Positions 1 through 8,237 of a stretch of DNA of 64,000 nucleotides are shown in pieces. Where the stretch lies: NCBI RefSeq assembly GCF_017313265.1, contig NZ_JAFLQZ010000018.1, positions 1-64,000 of the forward strand, given 5' to 3'. A program made the translations under genes and the position numbers. Under the pieces are notes generated by a model. That model saw nothing but the letters and a program-made list of their open reading frames with translations, searched no databases and was not told where the DNA came from. Positions within the stretch are counted from its first letter, which is position 1, and the number at the start of each line of letters is the position of its first letter. The stretch is from Hymenobacter telluris. GTDB lineage: Bacteria; Bacteroidota; Bacteroidia; Cytophagales; Hymenobacteraceae.

Positions 1-201
1 ACAGCCACCTCCTTTTTAGCCGTCGCCCATTTGCTGGCTGCGTTAGATTGGATGCGCTAGCTGTCCACACAGCCTAGGCAAATTCATTGGAATTTGTACC
101 TTCTGGCTCCTGATTTGAAAAGCGCATGCTACAGGCCCAGAACAACCGGCCGATGCGCTTACCCTGCTCCGTGTTACTTCCTTCCTCAATCCCCTCCCAC
201 T

Positions 202-1668
202 ATGTCTGAAAACAAGCTTGAAACCCCACCCCTTACCGTTTCGCGCCGAGAGTTTATTACCAAAAGCGCGGTAGCAGCCGCCGGCATCATGATTGTGCCC
301 CGCTTTGTGCTGGGCGGCCGCGGCTACACCGCCCCCAGCGACCAGTTGGTTATTGCGGGCGTAGGCGTGGGCGGCAAAGGCGAAAGTGACCTGGCCAGCT
401 TCTTTAAAAGTGGCAAAGCCCGCATCAACTACCTCTGCGACGTAGACGACCGCCGCGCCGCCAGGTCGGTGCAGTCCTTTCCCCAGGCCAAGTACTACAA
501 AGACTGGCGCCAGCTCTTCGACAAGGAGGCCAAGAACTTCGATGCCGTGTGCGTGTCGACGCCCGACCACAACCACGCCAACGTGGCCCTGGCGGCCATG
601 CAGCTCGGCAAGCATGTGTACGTGCAAAAACCTTTAACCCACGACATCTATGAGGCCCGGGTACTGGCTGAAGCAGCCCGTAAGTACAAGGTAGTGACGC
701 AGATGGGCAACCAGGGCGCATCCAACGACGGGGTGCGGCAGCTGCGCGAATGGTACGACGCCAAACTCATCGGGGACGTGGACACGGTGTACTGCTGGAC
801 CGACCGGCCCGTATGGCCGCAGGGCATTCCGTGGCCGGCCACGCCGGGCAAGGTGCCGCCAGAGCTAGACTGGGACCTGTGGCTGGGCTCGGCGCCGCAA
901 ACCGCCTACATCGATAAGCTGGTGCCCTTCAACTGGCGCGGCTGGTGGGAGTACGGCACCGGCGCCCTCGGCGACATGGGCTGCCACCTGCTGGAAGCGC
1001 CCTTCCGGGTCCTGGATTTGCAGTACCCTACCTCGGTGCAAGCCAGCGTGGGCAGCGTGTACGTGGATGAGTTCAAGCGCGGCTACTTCCCCGAGAGCTG
1101 CCCGCCATCCAGCCACGTGGTGCTCACCTTCCCCCGCACCTCGAAAACCAAGCACGACGTGACGGTGCACTGGATGGACGGCGGCATTCAGCCCGAGCGG
1201 CCCGCCGAGCTGGGTTTCAACGAGCTGTTCGGCGACGGAGGCAACGGCATTCTGTTTGTGGGCAAGAAAGGCAAGATGATGGCCAGCACCTACTCGGCCA
1301 ATCCGCAGCTGCTGCCCCTTTCCCGTACCAACGAAGTGAAAGTGAAGCCCACCCTGGCCCGCGTGCCGGGCGGGGCCGATGGCCACTACGCGCAGTGGGT
1401 GGAGGCGTGCCTGGCCGGCTACGGCAACAAGGAAGTTAGCTCCCCCTTCGAGGTGGCTGGCCCGCTTACGGAGGCGCTGCTCATTGCCAACCTAGCTATT
1501 CGGGGCCACGACATTCGGCACGCCAACGCCGACGGTAAGGGCTTCACGTATCCGGGCCGCAACCTGAAGCTTGACTGGGACCCGCGCCAGATGAAGGTCA
1601 CCAACCTCGATGAGGTGAACCGCTTCGTGAAGCGCGAGTACCGGCAGGGCTGGACGCTGGGAGTGTAA
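202..1668 (+). CDS. Gfo/Idh/MocA family oxidoreductase with Tat signal
   Basis: Predicted NAD(P)-dependent oxidoreductase of 488 residues, probably acting on a sugar or sugar derivative in the periplasm. The chosen ATG places a twin-arginine motif (SRREF, residues 14-18) and a hydrophobic stretch at the N-terminus; upstream in-frame sequence back to about position 94 has no signal character. A Rossmann loop rich in glycine follows near residue 50, and the usual EKP motif reads QKP at residues 142-144, as in many exported Bacteroidota members. The C-terminal half matches the family's alpha/beta domain by general character. No substrate-specific partner gene is adjacent, so the substrate is unknown. 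Confidence 0.88.
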   Translation: MSENKLETPPLTVSRREFITKSAVAAAGIMIVPRFVLGGRGYTAPSDQLVIAGVGVGGKGESDLASFFKSGKARINYLCDVDDRRAARSVQSFPQAKYYKDWRQLFDKEAKNFDAVCVSTPDHNHANVALAAMQLGKHVYVQKPLTHDIYEARVLAEAARKYKVVTQMGNQGASNDGVRQLREWYDAKLIGDVDTVYCWTDRPVWPQGIPWPATPGKVPPELDWDLWLGSAPQTAYIDKLVPFNWRGWWEYGTGALGDMGCHLLEAPFRVLDLQYPTSVQASVGSVYVDEFKRGYFPESCPPSSHVVLTFPRTSKTKHDVTVHWMDGGIQPERPAELGFNELFGDGGNGILFVGKKGKMMASTYSANPQLLPLSRTNEVKVKPTLARVPGGADGHYAQWVEACLAGYGNKEVSSPFEVAGPLTEALLIANLAIRGHDIRHANADGKGFTYPGRNLKLDWDPRQMKVTNLDEVNRFVKREYRQGWTLGV

Positions 1669-1690
1669 CCCAGAACAACCCTCACTGAAC

Positions 1691-1737
1691 TTAGAGGCGT
1701 GTAGCGCGGAAATCCATTCCGCGCTACACGCCTCTAA
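1691..1737. repeat. 21-bp perfect inverted repeat, likely bidirectional terminator
   Basis: Two 21-base arms pair perfectly around a 5-base loop just after the oxidoreductase stop. The arm contains the word TAGCGCGGAA, which recurs in hairpins at 36201 and 42191, so this is a member of a repeat family as well as a probable terminator. Confidence 0.75.
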
Positions 1738-1778
1738 CTATTTATATCTCATAGGCTTGTGAACAGCAACATAACGTC

Positions 1779-1815
1779 AGCACGCGAGATTCCTCGGCTG
1801 CGCTCGGAATGACGG
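1779..1815. repeat. Single arm of a REP-like intergenic repeat
   Basis: The stretch starting CACGCGAGAT and ending GGAATGAC resembles one arm of the element at 23572-23669, where the two-armed form is complete (there CACGCGAGATGCTTCGGC). No partner arm is visible here. The rest of the 548-base gap before nrdA is AT-rich (about 1950-2010) and then carries the nrdA promoter and leader. Confidence 0.4.
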
Positions 1816-2061
1816 CCTTTTGCTTATCGGCCGTCATAAACCCTGACGGTTCATACCCCCCGGAAAAGTAAGTCGTTTTCTATCCAATAATTTCTGGATG
1901 GCAGCAATTCACCAAGCAGAGGCAGTTACCGACAATACGATTTCCGCTTCACTTTCCCAACCCTAATTTTCATTCATTTACTAATTAATATAGCAATACT
2001 TATTTAACTTAAACCCGCTGAACAGCACCGTTTTGCGGTTATGTGGAAAACTTCTAAAGTC

Positions 2062-2069
2062 TACGTTTG
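2062..2069 (+). promoter_or_regulatory. Candidate nrdA promoter, TACGTTTG element
   Basis: TACGTTTG matches the Bacteroidota -7 consensus TAnnTTTG. A TTTG lies at 2032-2035 but is 26 bases away, somewhat far. Initiation would fall near 2074, just before the structured leader that begins at 2081. Confidence 0.4.
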
Positions 2070-2080
2070 TCCTAGCCCCT

Positions 2081-2150
2081 GGAAGAGGATATATTCCGCT
2101 ACTCAACGGACGCATGCGGAATGATGTGCTGGCGTCCGGAACCCTCTTCC
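2081..2150 (+). ncRNA. Candidate structured nrdA leader RNA (H-type pseudoknot)
   Basis: Three exact complementarities are seen. An outer stem pairs 2081-2088 with 2143-2150 (8 bp). Inside it, 2093-2099 (ATTCCGC) pairs with 2116-2122, and 2107-2113 (CGGACGC) pairs with 2132-2138. The last two cross, so they form either an H-type pseudoknot or two exclusive hairpins. The structure sits in the predicted 5' leader, 67 bases before the nrdA start. I do not recognise it as a known riboswitch class. Function in nrdA control is inference. Confidence 0.45.
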
Positions 2151-2216
2151 TGAATCCAAGTTGCCTGCCCTACCGGGGCGCGTAAACCCATACACCAACT
2201 ATCAACCGCAACGTCT

Positions 2217-4598
2217 ATGCTGGTACTAAAACGCGACGGCCGCCGCGAATCCGTGAAGTTCGATAAAGTCACGGCGCGCATCGAAAAGCTCTGCTACGGG
2301 CTCAATATGCTCTATGTATCCCCCATTGAGGTAGCCAAAAAGGTTATCGACGGGATTTACGACGGCGTAACCACCGTGGAGCTTGATAACCTGGCCGCCG
2401 AAACTGCCGCCTCCCTCACCACCAAGCACCCCGACTACGCCATTCTGGCCGCCCGGATTGCGGTGAGCAACTTGCACAAGGTCACGGCGAAGTCGTTTAG
2501 CAGCACCATGAAGCGGCTCTACACCTACGAGGACCCCAAGACCGGCGAAAATGCCTCGTTGATAGCCAAGGACGTGTGGGAAACCATTCATAAGCACGCC
2601 GCCACCCTCGACTCGGCCATCATCTACGACCGGGACTACAACTACGACTACTTCGGCTTCAAGACCCTGGAGCGCAGCTATTTGTTGCGCCTCGATGGCA
2701 AAGTGGTGGAGCGCCCGCAGCACATGCTGATGCGCGTGGCCATCGGTATTCACAAAGAGGATATCGACGCCGCTATTGCTACCTATGAGCTGATGAGCGA
2801 GCGGTGGTTTACCCACGCTACGCCTACCCTCTTCAACGCCGGTACGCCCAAGCCCCAGCTCAGCTCGTGCTTCCTGCTCACGATGAAGGACGACTCCATT
2901 GAGGGCATTTACGACACCCTGAAGAACTGCGCCCTGATTTCGCAGTCGGCCGGTGGTATTGGCCTGGCCGTGCACAACGTGCGGGCTACGGGCTCCTACA
3001 TCAAAGGCACCAACGGCACCTCCAACGGCCTCGTGCCCATGCTGAAGGTGTTCAACGACACGGCCCGCTACGTGGACCAGGGCGGCGGCAAGCGCAAAGG
3101 CGCCTTCGCCATCTACCTGGAGCCTTGGCACGCCGACATCATGGACTTCCTGGACCTCAAGAAAAACCACGGCAAGGAAGAGATGCGCGCCCGCGACCTG
3201 TTCTTCGCCCTCTGGACGCCCGACTTGTTCATGAAGCGCGTGGAAGCCAACGGCGACTGGACGCTGATGTGCCCCCACGAGTGCCCCGGCCTCGACACCA
3301 CGCACGGCGAGGAGTTCGAGCGGCTGTACCAAAAGTATGAGCGCGAAGGCAAAGGCCGCAAAACCATCAAGGCCCAAGAGCTGTGGTTTGCCATCCTGGA
3401 AAGCCAGACCGAAACCGGCACGCCGTACATGCTGTTCAAGGACGCCGCCAACGGCAAGAGCAACCAGCAGAACCTGGGCACCATCAAAAGCTCCAACCTC
3501 TGCACCGAGATTCTGGAGTACACCGACGAGAACGAAATTGCCGTGTGCAACCTCGCCTCGCTGGCCCTGCCCCGCTACGTGCGCCCCGACGAGAACGGCA
3601 ACCTTGTCTTCGACCACCAGAAGCTGTACGAGGTAACCTACCACGCCACGCTGAACCTGAACAAGGTTATCGACATCAACTACTATCCGGTGCCGGAAGC
3701 CGAGCGCAGCAACCGCCGCCACCGCCCCATAGGGCTGGGGGTGCAGGGCCTGGCCGATACGTTTATTGCGCTGCGCATGCCGTTCGAGAGCGACGAAGCC
3801 AGCGGCTTGAACAAAGACATTTTCGAGACCATCTACTTCGCGGCCATGACGGCCTCCAAGGACCTGGCCAAGCGCGACGGCCACTACGAAACCTTCCCCG
3901 GCTCGCCACTCAGCCAGGGCAAGTTCCAGTTCGACCTCTGGAACGTAACGCCGGACTCGGGTCGCTGGGATTGGGACGCGCTACGCGCCGAGGTGGTAGA
4001 GCACGGCGTGCGCAACTCGCTGCTGGTAGCGCCTATGCCCACGGCCAGTACCGCCCAGATTCTCGGCAACAACGAGTCGTTTGAGCCTTACACGTCCAAC
4101 ATTTATGTGCGGCGCGTGCTGAGCGGCGAGTTCATGGTGGTGAACAAGCACCTGCTGAAAGACCTCATCAAGCTCGGCATCTGGAACGAGCAGATGAAAA
4201 ACGAAATCATTGCCGCCAACGGCTCGGTACAGAACATCGACCGGATTCCGCAGCACATCAAAGACCTGTACAAAACGGTATGGGAGATTTCGCAGCGCCG
4301 CATTATTGATATGTCGGCCGACCGGGGCGCGTACATCTGCCAGAGCCAGAGCCTGAACCTGCACGTGCTGAACGTGAACTTCGGCAAGCTGACCAGCATG
4401 CACTTCCACAGCTGGAAGAAGGGCCTGAAAACCGGCATGTACTACCTGCGCACCAAAGCCGCCGCCGACGCCATCAAGTTCACGGTGCAGAAGCAAGCCG
4501 CCGAGACCCTGGAGCCCCTGAACGTAGCGGCCCAGAACGCCTCGGACATGGCCTGCTCCCTGGATAACCCCGACGCCTGCGAGGCCTGCGGTTCGTAA
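2217..4598 (+). CDS. nrdA: Ribonucleoside-diphosphate reductase, alpha subunit (class Ia)
   Basis: Catalytic subunit (793 residues) that reduces ribonucleoside diphosphates to deoxyribonucleotides in the cytoplasm, with a radical supplied by an NrdB partner not present in this window. Residues 1-90 form an ATP-cone, the dATP/ATP overall activity site. The catalytic set can be placed: C218 (E. coli C225), N427, C429 and E431 (N437, C439, E441), and C444 (C462). The C-terminal shuttle pair is C788 and C791 in the tail CEACGS. Length and order match class I enzymes. The start follows a long leader with candidate promoter and folded RNA; a strong terminator follows at 4620. Confidence 0.97.
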   Translation: MLVLKRDGRRESVKFDKVTARIEKLCYGLNMLYVSPIEVAKKVIDGIYDGVTTVELDNLAAETAASLTTKHPDYAILAARIAVSNLHKVTAKSFSSTMKRLYTYEDPKTGENASLIAKDVWETIHKHAATLDSAIIYDRDYNYDYFGFKTLERSYLLRLDGKVVERPQHMLMRVAIGIHKEDIDAAIATYELMSERWFTHATPTLFNAGTPKPQLSSCFLLTMKDDSIEGIYDTLKNCALISQSAGGIGLAVHNVRATGSYIKGTNGTSNGLVPMLKVFNDTARYVDQGGGKRKGAFAIYLEPWHADIMDFLDLKKNHGKEEMRARDLFFALWTPDLFMKRVEANGDWTLMCPHECPGLDTTHGEEFERLYQKYEREGKGRKTIKAQELWFAILESQTETGTPYMLFKDAANGKSNQQNLGTIKSSNLCTEILEYTDENEIAVCNLASLALPRYVRPDENGNLVFDHQKLYEVTYHATLNLNKVIDINYYPVPEAERSNRRHRPIGLGVQGLADTFIALRMPFESDEASGLNKDIFETIYFAAMTASKDLAKRDGHYETFPGSPLSQGKFQFDLWNVTPDSGRWDWDALRAEVVEHGVRNSLLVAPMPTASTAQILGNNESFEPYTSNIYVRRVLSGEFMVVNKHLLKDLIKLGIWNEQMKNEIIAANGSVQNIDRIPQHIKDLYKTVWEISQRRIIDMSADRGAYICQSQSLNLHVLNVNFGKLTSMHFHSWKKGLKTGMYYLRTKAAADAIKFTVQKQAAETLEPLNVAAQNASDMACSLDNPDACEACGS

Positions 4599-4619
4599 GG
4601 GAAATTTGCTCCTCACTTT

Positions 4620-4647
4620 AAAAGGCCGTGATAACACGGCCTTTTTT
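4620..4647 (+). terminator. Rho-independent terminator of nrdA
   Basis: AAGGCCGTG and CACGGCCTT pair around ATAA, with an A-run on the left and a T-run on the right, 21 bases after the nrdA stop. Confidence 0.9.
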
Positions 4648-4696
4648 GTTTATAATTGCTCAGAAGCATAATAGACCAACTGGACGCAGGTCAAAC

Positions 4697-4710
4697 ACGT
4701 AAAGCGTGCA
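4697..4710 (+). repeat. 14-bp direct repeat, left copy, before AT-rich island
   Basis: ACGTAAAGCGTGCA occurs exactly here and at 6402-6415, bracketing nearly the whole AT-rich three-gene island. It could be a target-site or attachment-type duplication, or a residue of an earlier duplication. In the same reading frame as the right copy it would encode RKAC followed shortly by a stop. Confidence 0.4.
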
Positions 4711-4734
4711 AAAAGCGCTAGAGAATCTATAATA

Positions 4735-5469
4735 ATGAAGTTTGAAGCCCCACCCATCGTAGAAGCTAGTATTAGCATTGACATCAAAAACAATGAAAGT
4801 TGGCATGAGTATTACATGCAAGTTGTTGATTCAATCAGACAAAACTATCCAATAGTTAATGAAAGAATTTTGTTTGAAGTAGAGGGAACAATCAAAAAAG
4901 AGGGAGAAAATACAGGTCACGAATCAGAAGCCAAAACCATTAAGGATGGTTTTATGCTTTCAAATAAGGAAGACAAAAGATATATATTATTGTCACCCAA
5001 TACAGTTAAAATAACAAAGAGAAAGCCTTACAAGGATTGGAATAACATTTATGACGAATTTGAAAATATACTTAAAACTATCAAAGATCTATGCAGTAAC
5101 AAGAATATGTCTTACACTAACCCATCTGTAATCTATCATAACGAATTTTTTGCAACGATAAAACACACTGATAATTTGAATGAGCTTCTAAATATGAATA
5201 TATCTTTTCCAGATAAGCTGCCAGACAATTTGTCTAAAGCAACAATCCAGCTGGAAATGTTTGAAAATGACGAAACAATAGGAGTAGAGCAAATACTTGA
5301 GTCAAGAGATGATGATGTATCTATCAAGATTAATATATCAGTTTCTGATTCATATAATGAATACACAGATATCAATGATATATCAGATAAGTTTAAAAGT
5401 TTAAGAAAAAACAAGAACAATATTTTCGATGTTTTAACAACTCACAAAGCAAAGGAGACTTTCGTATGA
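4735..5469 (+). CDS. TIGR04255-like protein in an AT-rich island
   Basis: Protein of 244 residues. The opening FEAPPIVEA and the central block with GFMLSNKE followed by KPYKDWNNIYDEF match the character of the sporadically distributed TIGR04255 family, whose biochemical role is not known to me. No signal peptide or membrane segment is seen, so it should be cytoplasmic. Base composition is far more AT-rich and lysine/isoleucine/asparagine-rich than either flank, a sign of recent acquisition. It heads a tight operon: its stop overlaps the next start by ATGA at 5466-5469. A role in defence or a toxin-antitoxin-like module is possible but not shown. Confidence 0.6.
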   Translation: MKFEAPPIVEASISIDIKNNESWHEYYMQVVDSIRQNYPIVNERILFEVEGTIKKEGENTGHESEAKTIKDGFMLSNKEDKRYILLSPNTVKITKRKPYKDWNNIYDEFENILKTIKDLCSNKNMSYTNPSVIYHNEFFATIKHTDNLNELLNMNISFPDKLPDNLSKATIQLEMFENDETIGVEQILESRDDDVSIKINISVSDSYNEYTDINDISDKFKSLRKNKNNIFDVLTTHKAKETFV

Positions 5470-5921
5470 TAATGCATCAAGGAATTAAGAAACCTAATGA
5501 ATCAAGGGTTCAAAGTCATAACTATAATATCAATAAAGTTTCAAGAAAGAGTATCGGCAATTTAGCAGGAAGCGCTTTTAGTAATGAAAAGGCTCATCAA
5601 ATCATTCAGGACAAATACGATATCCTCTTAAGTAGTTATAACTTAACGACTGAGCAAACCAGAGTCACGAATACAATATTGAAACACCTATCAAGGTGCT
5701 ACTGTAAATTGGAGATTTTAGAAGCAATCCATCTTATGTTCTCGTCAGAAGAGGGCGTAGTAGTTTACAGAGAATTTGAAAAGGGAAACAAGTTTATTGC
5801 TGTCGATTCTGACGGCGACAGTATGTACAGTTACTCGCCTTTCAAAACCCTAGGTGAGAGAAGTTTCTTTGACTTTGGCTCGAATGACGAAGAGTTCTAT
5901 GTTTATAAGTTCCTTTCGTAG
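5466..5921 (+). CDS. Unknown protein, second gene of AT-rich island
   Basis: Protein of 151 residues that I do not recognise. It has no signal peptide or membrane segment. The N-terminal 40 residues are polar and basic (NYNINKVSRKSIGN), the middle is helical with two cysteines (SRCYCKLEI), and the end is acidic and aromatic. Translation is probably coupled to the preceding gene by the ATGA overlap, and the next gene starts inside its 3' end, so all three products are likely made together. AT-rich codon use is shared with its neighbours. Confidence 0.6.
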   Translation: MIMHQGIKKPNESRVQSHNYNINKVSRKSIGNLAGSAFSNEKAHQIIQDKYDILLSSYNLTTEQTRVTNTILKHLSRCYCKLEILEAIHLMFSSEEGVVVYREFEKGNKFIAVDSDGDSMYSYSPFKTLGERSFFDFGSNDEEFYVYKFLS

Positions 5922-6453
5922 ATGTGATAATTTGCATGTACCGCCTAGACTACATGCGACCGGCAAAACTATTATCCCTCATTTCAATTCAGAAGAATCT
6001 CTTTATAGAAGAGTACATCCAAGACACAAGCCCCTTGTTCCTTTTTTAGAAATTGATATTAAGGATTTGTCTGTAAATAGAAGCGGCATTGACAACAGTA
6101 TTAGTTTCAGGGAAGATGTATTGATTAATTCAGAGAATGATTTTGGAAATTATTTAGAAGATGATGGATGGAAGGTATGTGAAATATATATACCTATGCT
6201 ATTATTGAAAAACAATTGCTGTAGAATTATTTCAGAAAAGTCTAGATCTGGACCGGGAGACGATTATATAGTGGTGCATTTAACTCACGATCCAACAACA
6301 TGTAATTATGCTCATTCCATGATAGTTTTCATCTATAACGGATTCCAGGTCATAGACGAAAACTATGATGCAACACTAGGGTCTAAGGCTTTAAAGAATT
6401 TACGTAAAGCGTGCAGGGACGAACTGCATAAAGCTGTCGTTTCAGTTACATGA
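5899..6453 (+). CDS. Unknown protein, third gene of AT-rich island
   Basis: Protein of 184 residues from the ATG at 5899; GTG 5854 and ATG 5884 are in-frame alternatives, and all overlap the previous gene. The N-terminal part carries LYRRVHP, then DLSVNRSG, a spacing I associate with small sporadic proteins of unknown role. The middle holds two adjacent cysteines (NNCCRI), and a conserved-looking HLTHDPTTCNYAHS segment with three histidines and a cysteine follows, which could bind metal or be catalytic. No signal or membrane segment. The right copy of the 14-bp direct repeat lies inside its 3' end at 6402-6415. Confidence 0.6.
   Translation: MFISSFRRCDNLHVPPRLHATGKTIIPHFNSEESLYRRVHPRHKPLVPFLEIDIKDLSVNRSGIDNSISFREDVLINSENDFGNYLEDDGWKVCEIYIPMLLLKNNCCRIISEKSRSGPGDDYIVVHLTHDPTTCNYAHSMIVFIYNGFQVIDENYDATLGSKALKNLRKACRDELHKAVVSVT
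6402..6415 (+). repeat. 14-bp direct repeat, right copy
   Basis: Exact match to 4697-4710. It falls in the last 50 bases of the third island gene, so if it marks an insertion boundary the gene's C-terminus would be contributed by the flank. Confidence 0.4.
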
Positions 6454-6521
6454 ATTTATGGTGCCCACCATAGTTTTAAGCTAAGTATTATAGTTGTAAA
6501 ACGGTTTATAACAAATCTAAC

Positions 6522-6560
6522 TGCGTCCGTGCCCCGAGGAATTCCCGGAGCACGGACGCA
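6522..6560. terminator. 11-bp hairpin closing the AT-rich island
   Basis: TGCGTCCGTGC pairs with GCACGGACGCA around a 17-base loop. No long T-run follows. The right arm and its approach (CCGGAGCACGG) resemble the hairpin at 7577-7618, so similar hairpins flank the gene between them. Confidence 0.5.
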
Positions 6561-6586
6561 TTGGTTTCAGGGGGTACCACACGCCC

Positions 6587-6774
6587 CAGAGCACCGAAAC
6601 AACTGTGGGAAGGCTCTGGGGTAGCCGCAGAGAGCTAAAATAACTGTGGAAGAGCTACCTGATTGCCTCAGCGGGCAGATACGAATGCGGGAAGGCGCTG
6701 GGGCTGCCCCAGCGGACAGAAACGAATGTAGGAGCGTTCTGAGGCAGCCCCAGAGAACAGAAACAAATGAGTTG
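6587..6774 (+). repeat. 41-bp degenerate tandem repeat, about 4.5 units
   Basis: Units start at 6587, 6628, 6669, 6710 and 6751 (partial). Each begins CAGMG, has a GAAACRAATG-like core, then a GGAAGG-like stretch. Unit junctions are self-complementary: around 6697-6715 CGCTGGGGC faces GCCCCAGCG. The array fills most of the 393-base gap before the next gene and stops 73 bases from its ATG. There are no unique spacers, so it is not a CRISPR. Confidence 0.8.
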
Positions 6775-6846
6775 ATACCATGGGAATAGTACAGGGCCCT
6801 TGGAATTAGTATATTGGGGTTACTATCCACTTCAACTACTGTTTAT

Positions 6847-7548
6847 ATGCTTGCGCCCACCTCAGAAATGTCCCTTGTGGCCCCTATTACCACTACTCCT
6901 AAACGGCGCACCAGCCCGTTGCCTACCAGCGCCGTAGCCCTGGCGGCCCTCGCCACCAAGGCCGCCACTGCCTGGGAGGGTTCCGACCTACCCGACCTGC
7001 TCTGGCTTTCCAAAGCCGACTTCACCACGCTGTCCGTCACTTATGCCCAGGGCCGCGACGAAGCCGATGCTGCCGGCGACCAGCGCACCCCGCAAGCCCA
7101 GCGCCTCAAAGAGCTGGATAAGCAAGTTGATAAGGCCCTCAATTATGTAAAAAGCTACCTCGCCGAAGAATACGACACCGATGAGGGCCGCGCCTACTTC
7201 TCCGAGTTCGGGATTGCGCGGGAAGGCAAGAGCTACCGGCTGCCGGCCGCCCGCACCGAACGGGTGAAGGCGGTGGCCAAGCTGCTGGTGGCCCTCAAGG
7301 CGCATAGCTTCGACAAGAAGAAGTACGGCACCGCCTACTGGCAGCCTCTGGCCACCGAGTACGCCACCCTGGTGCAAACCAGCGCCGATGCGGCCGGGCA
7401 GCGCAGCGGTATGGTCAGTGCCAAAGACCAGAGCGAAACCCAGCTCCGCAAAGCCCTGCGCGCCCTCATCCACCACCTCAAAGCCAACTACCCCGATACC
7501 TTCGAGGCCCGCCTCCGCGAGTTTGGCTTCCAGAAGGAAAGCTACTAG
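6847..7548 (+). CDS. Unknown helical protein
   Basis: Protein of 233 residues that I do not recognise. The first 50 residues are rich in Pro, Thr and Ala and probably disordered; the rest is mostly predicted helix with charged residues (LKELDKQVDKALNYVKSYL) and an end containing HHLKANYPDTF. There is no signal peptide or membrane span, so it is likely cytoplasmic. The ATG at 6847 is preferred over the upstream 6814 codon because of the better N-terminus. It is GC-rich like the genome, unlike the island before it. It is bracketed by two related hairpins (6522 and 7577). Confidence 0.7.
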   Translation: MLAPTSEMSLVAPITTTPKRRTSPLPTSAVALAALATKAATAWEGSDLPDLLWLSKADFTTLSVTYAQGRDEADAAGDQRTPQAQRLKELDKQVDKALNYVKSYLAEEYDTDEGRAYFSEFGIAREGKSYRLPAARTERVKAVAKLLVALKAHSFDKKKYGTAYWQPLATEYATLVQTSADAAGQRSGMVSAKDQSETQLRKALRALIHHLKANYPDTFEARLREFGFQKESY

Positions 7549-7576
7549 CCGGCTCCCGGCTTGTACCCTTTACGCC

Positions 7577-7618
7577 CTGCGCCCGTGTTTCCTGGTAGTT
7601 GCCGGAGCACGGGCGCAG
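7577..7618. terminator. 11-bp hairpin after 6847-7548
   Basis: CTGCGCCCGTG pairs with CACGGGCGCAG around a 20-base loop. It shares CCGGAGCACGG with the hairpin at 6522-6560. Confidence 0.55.
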
Positions 7619-7733
7619 CTGTGTTGGGAGGGGGGCCAGCCAGTGCAAATTGAGCGGACAACATCCTTCCGACAGTGCAGCTTCTTGCCGCTGCTTTCCG
7701 TAAAACCAGGAACACCCACTAACCTGTTATCTG

Positions 7734-8060
7734 ATGCTACGCACTGCTTTTTTCGGTTTCGTGCTGGCTGGCCTGCTGGCCGGCACCACAGCCTCTGCCC
7801 AAACCAAGCCCGCTACCAAGGCCGGCACCACCAAGGGCCGCCCGGCCACGTCCGCAACGGCACGCCCGCAGCCTGCGCCACCCGCCACCAAGTCGGCTAC
7901 CGATGGGCAGGGCGAATACGTAGCCCCCGGCATGAGCGGCGCCCCCGACGAGAAAGTTACCACCGACTACAACAACCAGCCGCTAAAGAAACCCGCCACC
8001 GGCACCTCTACTATGTCGTCGCAGCCGAAAGCCACCCCGGCTCCGCGGCGGAGCAACTAA
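7734..8060 (+). CDS. Small exported low-complexity protein
   Basis: Protein of 108 residues. Residues 1-22 form a Sec signal peptide ending in ASAQ. The mature part is rich in Thr, Ala, Pro and Lys (TKPATKAG, repeated PATS/PAPPATK) and is probably disordered in the periplasm. No known domain was seen. It stands alone, 185 bases after the preceding gene. Confidence 0.65.
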   Translation: MLRTAFFGFVLAGLLAGTTASAQTKPATKAGTTKGRPATSATARPQPAPPATKSATDGQGEYVAPGMSGAPDEKVTTDYNNQPLKKPATGTSTMSSQPKATPAPRRSN

Positions 8061-8237
8061 CTGGTTGAGCTGCCAGCTACCACGTAGCTAGCCGCACCGG
8101 CTGGTTGGGTGGTGGCTTTTGCGGCGGCGGGTTCATATTATTTCAGGAGCGCCAAGCAACGGACAAGGCTAGTGGCGGCGTCAAGAGAAGGTACCTCCGG
8201 AAGCGGGCTTGAAACACCGCTCTTATCTTCGCCTTCT

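Noticed and set aside
2226..3884. A 552-codon open frame on the minus strand opposite nrdA
   Set aside because: It mirrors the nrdA codons in GC-rich sequence, has no family features, and nrdA is certain.
6587..6774. CRISPR array
   Set aside because: Units are contiguous and degenerate with no unique spacers, and no cas genes are present.
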